Part shown: piece after piece, positions 5,602-8,472 of the stretch | Layout of the letters: the number at the start of each line of letters is the position of its first letter | How positions within the stretch are numbered: the first letter of the stretch is position 1 | DNA from: Chloroflexota bacterium | GTDB taxonomy: Bacteria > Chloroflexota > Dehalococcoidia > UBA3495 | NCBI GenBank assembly: GCA_002707185.1 | Contig: PAMF01000055.1 | Location: 9,243-17,714, forward strand | Length of the DNA: 8,472 bases | Reading direction: 5' to 3' | Notes under the pieces: model-generated | Seen by the model: the letters and a program-made list of their open reading frames with translations, nothing else | Told to the model about the DNA's origin: nothing | Database searches by the model: none | Program-made: the position numbers and the translations under genes

Positions 5602-5638
5602 CAGGTGCGAAACCTGGAAGTGTTGTATTTTTACAACA
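5602..5638 (-). promoter_or_regulatory. Tandem hairpins in the leader of the basic-protein gene
   Basis: Two perfect inverted repeats lie back to back: CAGGT-gcgaa-ACCTG (5602-5616) and TGTTGTA-tttt-TACAACA (5621-5638). On the leftward transcript the second would form first, and the CAGGT/ACCTG stem would end 5 nt before the ATG at 5596, where a ribosome binding site should be. They could control translation or, as DNA, be an 18-bp operator-like dyad. Neither has a T-run directly after it in either direction, so a Rho-independent terminator is less likely. Confidence 0.45.
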
Positions 5639-5842
5639 AAACAAGACGTAATTGTCTTTTTGACGTCTGTGCCACTGGTGGCTATTGGTACGCTATCAAT
5701 CTTATCATCCACAGCTTATAGGTGCTGCCCAAACCCCCACTGTTAACGTGGCACTTTAAACGATGTTTACGACCCCGTCAGGAGGGCGTTGATTGCGTGA
5801 TGCCTTTCTCACCGATGGAACCAGCACTAGAGGTTCTTAATT

Positions 5843-5890
5843 AGACTGTCGGTTTGCAGTTTGTCAAATGTGACAACCATATAACAGTCT
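5843..5890. promoter_or_regulatory. Nested inverted repeat, operator-like
   Basis: An outer pair AGACTGT (5843-5849) and ACAGTCT (5884-5890) encloses an inner perfect dyad TTGTCA-aatg-TGACAA (5861-5876). All arms are perfect. The element ends about 50 bp upstream of the -10 box of the next rightward operon, a position suited to a repressor or activator site; transcription through it could also fold into a hairpin. The inner 16-bp dyad with a 4-bp spacer has the form of a dimer-binding site. The regulator is unknown. Confidence 0.5.
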
Positions 5891-5939
5891 TGGCGCAAGT
5901 GATTGAATTTGTTAGAGGTTTCGCGATTTACCGTTTTCG

Positions 5940-5955
5940 TGTTATACTGGAAAAG
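5940..5955 (+). promoter_or_regulatory. Extended -10 sigma70-type promoter
   Basis: TG (5940-5941), one base, then TATACT (5943-5948) make an extended -10 element; a poor -35 (TTTCGC) lies 18 bp upstream, which such promoters tolerate. The expected start near 5955 gives a short leader containing the AGGAG ribosome site for the zinc-ribbon gene at 5971. This fits as the promoter of the second rightward operon, read by host RNA polymerase, though it is a consensus reading only. Confidence 0.55.
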
Positions 5956-5970
5956 AGACAGGAGATAGTG

Positions 5971-6114
5971 ATGCCAGAGACATATGTTACCGAATGTGAG
6001 TACTGCCCCACAGAGGTGGTGATCCCAGTGAGGACTGGCCCGTGGCAGGGCTGGTTACCCCGAGCCACCTTTCTGTGTGACGATTGTTTTGACATGATCC
6101 ACGAGGAGGATTAA
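5971..6114 (+). CDS. Small zinc-ribbon protein
   Basis: 47 residues: MPETYVTECEYCPTEVVIPV, RTGPWQGWLPRATFLCDDCF, DMIHEED. Two CxxC pairs (C9/C12 and C36/C39) separated by 23 residues make a typical zinc ribbon that fills almost the whole protein. The ATG at 5971 is chosen because AGGAG (5960-5964) lies 6 nt upstream and a promoter just ahead; the frame is open to 5854, but that part overlaps the promoter. It is the first gene of the second rightward operon and abuts the next one (TAA then ATG). Such micro-proteins may bind nucleic acid or a host protein; the partner is unknown. Confidence 0.8.
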   Translation: MPETYVTECEYCPTEVVIPVRTGPWQGWLPRATFLCDDCFDMIHEED

Positions 6115-6345
6115 ATGCGCAAACCTAAGCAATTCAAAGCACCGGGTTATGATGGCGTGTACTCTCCCCAGAGAAAGGCGCTCGATATCTACGAAGTTAA
6201 CGAGAACGGTCAGCCGCTGAACCTGGTCACCTCGTTTAACAGGGGTGTTCGCAGCGCTGTGCAGGCGGAGGCACTGTTCAACGTGACGGTGGATTCCCTG
6301 ATTTTTTCAAAGCTAGGCAAAAAGGACGCAAACGATGAAGAATGA
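6115..6345 (+). CDS. Hypothetical 76-aa protein
   Basis: 76 residues: MRKPKQFKAPGYDGVYSPQR, KALDIYEVNENGQPLNLVTS, FNRGVRSAVQAEALFNVTVD, SLIFSKLGKKDANDEE. A basic N-terminus leads into a likely beta hairpin (IYEVNENGQPLNLV) and then a helix. No cysteine or known motif. The start follows the previous TAA directly and has a strong GAGGAGGA (6103-6110) in the end of the preceding gene. Its last 11 bp overlap the next gene. Not recognised. Confidence 0.75.
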   Translation: MRKPKQFKAPGYDGVYSPQRKALDIYEVNENGQPLNLVTSFNRGVRSAVQAEALFNVTVDSLIFSKLGKKDANDEE

Positions 6346-6655
6346 ATGCGGAAAAACACGTAAAATCCATAGCCCTTACGAGGTTTGGAAAGTCCCCGGA
6401 GGTATCTTTCAGATGCGGGTTTTGAAGAAATACCAGCGACCCGATAAGGAAGCAGGCAACCCTAAAGCGCGTTGGTATGTTGCGGTCAAACACCTGTGGA
6501 CGGGAGGTCAGTGGAAGTATCAAGACTTATGGCTTGCTGGAACGGGATTCATTGGGGAATATAACGGCCCCGGCAAGTTCCAAGTTGAAAAGCAAAGGTA
6601 CACAATGTTAAACGGTAGAATTTACGATGATTCTCCCCAAGATATACCATTTTAG
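6335..6655 (+). CDS. Hypothetical 106-aa protein
   Basis: 106 residues: MKNECGKTRKIHSPYEVWKV, PGGIFQMRVLKKYQRPDKEA, then ARWYVAVKHLWTGGQWKYQD, LWLAGTGFIGEYNGPGKFQV and a tail ending SPQDIPF. It is rich in aromatic residues (five Trp) and Gly, with alternating strands, suggesting a small beta fold. AAGGA (6322-6326) is 8 nt before the ATG, which overlaps the previous gene by 11 bp in another frame. Function unknown; no family recognised. Confidence 0.75.
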   Translation: MKNECGKTRKIHSPYEVWKVPGGIFQMRVLKKYQRPDKEAGNPKARWYVAVKHLWTGGQWKYQDLWLAGTGFIGEYNGPGKFQVEKQRYTMLNGRIYDDSPQDIPF

Positions 6656-6662
6656 TGGTACA

Positions 6663-6887
6663 ATGGATATAGGGAAGATCGAGTGGATCAGGGAGTTTGG
6701 TAGAGTGGGTGAATGGAGAGTAGAGAAGATGGGCAAGCGCCCCGGTGCTAAATACGGGTATCTTTTGTCTAACTCTAAAACGACTTACATCTCTGTTAAC
6801 CCCGGCCCATTTACATCACCAGCAGACCGGGATGCACACATACTAGAGGATATCCGCGAAAGGGAGAACAAACGTGCGTGTAATTAA
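6663..6887 (+). CDS. Hypothetical 74-aa protein (start uncertain)
   Basis: 74 residues from the ATG at 6663: MDIGKIEWIREFGRVGEWRV, EKMGKRPGAKYGYLLSNSKT, TYISVNPGPFTSPADRDAHI, LEDIRERENKRACN. Likely strands in the first half and a charged C-terminal helix. The ATG at 6627 is an alternative that adds 12 residues and overlaps the previous gene by 29 bp; neither has a strong ribosome site, and I favour 6663 because it begins 7 nt after the previous stop. It overlaps the next gene by 14 bp. Not recognised. Confidence 0.7.
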   Translation: MDIGKIEWIREFGRVGEWRVEKMGKRPGAKYGYLLSNSKTTYISVNPGPFTSPADRDAHILEDIRERENKRACN

Positions 6888-7131
6888 AACGTCAATCATA
6901 ACGGGCAACACAGCTAGCATGGATCTAGATATTACTGAGGTTCAGCTAGTAGCGTGGCGTCAGGGCGGCCTAATCCAAGATGTTATGCCCCACCTATCCG
7001 CAGACGAGCGGGAGTTCCTAATCTCCGGCGTCACCCCTGCAGAATGGGATGAGCATATGCGTGATTGGGATGAGTGGGCCACACAACCAACAATAACCAA
7101 GGAGTACGAAAATGACTGCAACGCTGCCTAA
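6874..7131 (+). CDS. Conserved phage protein of unknown function, GTG start
   Basis: 85 residues starting at GTG 6874, 7 nt after GGGAG (6862-6866). The core (about residues 16-65) reads MDLDITEVQLVAWRQGGLIQ, DVMPHLSADEREFLISGVTP, AEWDEHM. This 'LDIT-E-QL..W..G.LIQ...P.L...EREF..SG.TP.EWD' pattern recurs in small phage proteins in my memory; no function is known to me. It is acidic, with a helix-turn layout in the core, followed by a Trp-rich tail (WDEHMRDWDEWATQ). It overlaps the preceding gene by 14 bp and the next by 20 bp. Confidence 0.8.
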   Translation: MRVIKTSIITGNTASMDLDITEVQLVAWRQGGLIQDVMPHLSADEREFLISGVTPAEWDEHMRDWDEWATQPTITKEYENDCNAA

Positions 7132-7531
7132 AGGAAAAGCCAACATTTGGGGTGTTAGAAAGAAAACACGAGAGCAGGGTATGCACGACCTAGACAGGAT
7201 GTTTAGCGCTCAGGGCGGTGTACATGATGCGGCTGATGAGGTCATGGATGTCTACAATGATATGATGGAGGACGGGGTTATCGCGCGGGTGATGTCGGCA
7301 GTAGCTGACAGCGATGACAACGTGCTGTTTGAGTATTTTCGCATTGTGACCGCCAAGTTCCACAATCTGGAGGAGTCGTTGTTGCGGTTCAACCTAGACA
7401 ATGAGCATCTGCAAAAGAAATACGTAGCTAAGCGTGTTTGGGGGACAAACGATGACGGCGATGCTGAGGAGTGTCCGACTGGCTCAGCCAACACCTCTCC
7501 AGCCTCAAGATACAACCCAGACCTGCTTTAA
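7112..7531 (+). CDS. Hypothetical 139-aa acidic helical protein
   Basis: 139 residues. A short basic start (MTATLPKGKANIWGVRKKTR) precedes a long acidic, helical middle (about 25-105, with AADEVMDVYNDMMEDGVIAR and FHNLEESLLRFNLDNEHLQK) and a Ser/Pro/Asn-rich end that looks disordered (GDAEECPTGSANTSPASRYN). AAGGAG (7099-7104) is 7 nt before the ATG inside the previous gene. A 46-bp gap separates it from the next gene. No family recognised; the helical part might form an oligomer. Confidence 0.75.
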   Translation: MTATLPKGKANIWGVRKKTREQGMHDLDRMFSAQGGVHDAADEVMDVYNDMMEDGVIARVMSAVADSDDNVLFEYFRIVTAKFHNLEESLLRFNLDNEHLQKKYVAKRVWGTNDDGDAEECPTGSANTSPASRYNPDLL

Positions 7532-7577
7532 AAAACGGCTATACAAAACAATAACTTGCGCCTGGAGTGTTATTAAT

Positions 7578-8099
7578 ATGCCCAGAAAAATATTACGTAT
7601 CGAGCGTGCATTGCGCCGGATGGAGAGCCTGTTGCGTCAAGCATCCGCAGTAAAAAGGCGCACCGGCAGGATCGAGGTCGAGGCATTATTGACCCGATCC
7701 CTGGACTCTGTGGAAACCATAAAAAAAGCAGGAAATGCACATAAACGGGCGGCTGATATAGCGATTGTAAAAGCCTATCAAATATACAACAAGATGCAGC
7801 GATTGCATGACGAGCAAGATTTTTTCATAGGTAATGATCGCAACAACCGTGACAGGGTGGTATCTCTAAGCGAGTCGGAACCCAGACCATCGGGACACTA
7901 TAGTCGTGTATACTGGGATAGTGCGGCGTTAATGGCCGTTCCTAAGGAGAAAAGCGGCGGTTATGACCCTTGGTGGAACCCGCCCAAACCATCAGCTAAG
8001 TACAGCGACCTGAGTCAGAGCGATTATTGGGTGTACAACTTCGATGAAATGTCGAGCGAGAATGATAAGTATTGGCGGAACCTGCCGTCGAGGGGATAA
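7578..8099 (+). CDS. Hypothetical 173-aa protein, basic helical N-terminal half
   Basis: 173 residues from the ATG at 7578, preceded by GGAG (7564-7567, 10 nt). The frame is open to a GTG at 7434, but that part lies inside the previous gene in another frame and reads as non-coding, so 7578 is preferred. Residues 1-85 are basic and helical, with heptad-like spacing (ILRIERALRRMESLLRQASA, AGNAHKRAADIAIVKAYQIY), suggesting a coiled coil. Residues 90-173 are polar and aromatic, low in hydrophobics, with Tyr/Trp/Pro-rich segments (GYDPWWNPPKP, SDYWVYNFDEMS). Function unknown. The next gene begins 3 bp after its stop. Confidence 0.75.
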   Translation: MPRKILRIERALRRMESLLRQASAVKRRTGRIEVEALLTRSLDSVETIKKAGNAHKRAADIAIVKAYQIYNKMQRLHDEQDFFIGNDRNNRDRVVSLSESEPRPSGHYSRVYWDSAALMAVPKEKSGGYDPWWNPPKPSAKYSDLSQSDYWVYNFDEMSSENDKYWRNLPSRG

Positions 8100-8102
8100 G
8101 GT

Positions 8103-8387
8103 ATGAAAATAATTACAGATTTTGAAGTAGAAGCGGAGACAATATTACGTAAGGCATCGCATGAGGCCGCTCTGCTCGTGCAATGCATTGATAATGACAT
8201 CGCAGGTGATGGCACTAGCATGGATGACCTTAATCTGATGGTGTCCACTATTAGATCGACAATAGAGGATCTCGATGATCATTCCGACGATTTGCGAAAG
8301 CTGTACAATAGTTGGTGTCAAGTTAACCTAGACAGAGATGATAAGCTGGATAGTATGGCTTGGGCTGCTGAGAGGGCTGTTCGCTGA
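8103..8387 (+). CDS. Hypothetical 94-aa acidic helical protein
   Basis: 94 residues: MKIITDFEVEAETILRKASH, EAALLVQCIDNDIAGDGTSM, DDLNLMVSTIRSTIEDLDDH, SDDLRKLYNSWCQVNLDRDD, KLDSMAWAAERAVR. It is strongly acidic and almost entirely helical, possibly a small helical bundle. AGGGGA (8091-8096) is 6 nt before the ATG, in the end of the preceding gene. The stop overlaps the next start (TGATG, 8385-8389). Its acidic helices next to a basic helical neighbour raise the idea that the two products bind each other. Not recognised. Confidence 0.75.
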   Translation: MKIITDFEVEAETILRKASHEAALLVQCIDNDIAGDGTSMDDLNLMVSTIRSTIEDLDDHSDDLRKLYNSWCQVNLDRDDKLDSMAWAAERAVR

Positions 8388-8472
8388 TGCCTGAGATTAC
8401 ATACGATCAGCTAAAACCCTACCAAAAAATCTCAGATGCTCACAGGTTTGTTGGCCCCTCGTCTGATTGGAC
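8387..8472 (+). CDS. Start of unidentified gene, 3' end beyond window
   Basis: 28 codons plus two bases are open to the window edge: MPEITYDQLKPYQKISDAHR, FVGPSSDW. The ATG shares its A with the previous TGA. AGAGGG (8371-8376) lies 10 nt upstream. 'DQLKPYQ' loosely recalls the start of helicase-like or nuclease phage proteins, but the piece is too short to call. Confidence 0.6.
   Translation, partial: MPEITYDQLKPYQKISDAHRFVGPSSDW

Larger units (their letters stand above)
5597..5970. other. Regulatory gap between rightward operons
   Basis: About 370 bp with no convincing gene. The left end is the leader of the leftward basic-protein gene. Positions 5643-5661 hold a short AAGAC-gtaatt-GTCTT stem followed by T's, a weak terminator candidate for rightward transcripts. 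Between about 5670 and 5840 I see only short dyads such as GCCAC-tg-GTGGC and CCAC-tgttaac-GTGG. The right part carries a nested inverted repeat and the promoter of the next operon. No tRNA fold was found. Confidence 0.6.

Noticed and set aside
5602..5616. T-arm-like sequence, possible tRNA
   Set aside because: No matching acceptor stem, D-arm or anticodon arm could be found at the right distances upstream.
5643..5661. AAGAC-gtaatt-GTCTT stem with T-run as a terminator
   Set aside because: The stem is only 5 bp and AT-rich; kept as a remark in the regulatory gap, not as a called terminator.
5473..5721. 82-aa rightward frame
   Set aside because: It has no start signal, its content is low-quality (Cys/Leu/Arg-rich), and it is antisense to the better-supported basic-protein gene.

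Overview
The window looks like part of a tailed double-stranded DNA phage genome (lytic or metagenomic; host not identifiable from sequence). The grounds are a small terminase subunit with the small genes that usually sit beside it, a GP88-family phage protein, a phage-type C5-methyltransferase-like protein, and long runs of very small genes whose stops and starts overlap. No ribosomal, metabolic, integrase, IS, tRNA or CRISPR feature was found. All assignments rest on reading the translations by eye; no database search was run.

Layout. (1) Positions 1-2814, leftward: a late/packaging block read right to left. It holds a 689-residue protein I do not recognise, a 64-residue membrane protein that looks like DUF6356, the small terminase subunit, and the start of a small 'GWKWG..GKCY' protein cut by the window edge. 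The order (virion-like protein, small membrane protein, TerS) resembles the end of T7-type late operons. (2) Positions 2815-3232: a roughly 400-bp strand-switch region with no confident gene. It has a poly-A/poly-G tract, degenerate GCCACA-containing repeats, and on the minus strand a T7-promoter-like ACTCACTA core ahead of the late block. (3) Positions 3233-5446, rightward: a tightly coupled operon of a 62-aa hypothetical, two small membrane proteins, a GP88-family protein, a C5-MTase-like protein and a 64-aa hypothetical. Nearly every junction overlaps (TAATG, ATGA, or 7-8 bp). (4) Positions 5435-5970: a short leftward gene for a very basic small protein, with two hairpins in its leader, then a regulatory gap with a nested inverted repeat and an extended -10 promoter. 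(5) Positions 5971-8472, rightward: a second operon of nine small genes. It starts with a zinc-ribbon protein and consists almost wholly of uncharacterised proteins, the last cut by the window edge.

The likely logic is a leftward structural/packaging arm and a rightward early or middle arm. The rightward arm has two transcription units, one possibly concerned with nucleic-acid modification (GP88 plus MTase-like) and one made of small, probably host-interacting proteins. The points most worth follow-up are the coupled GP88/MTase-like pair with its cysteine cluster, the isolated antisense basic gene with hairpins against its start codon, the nested dyad before the second rightward operon, and the repeats in the strand-switch region.
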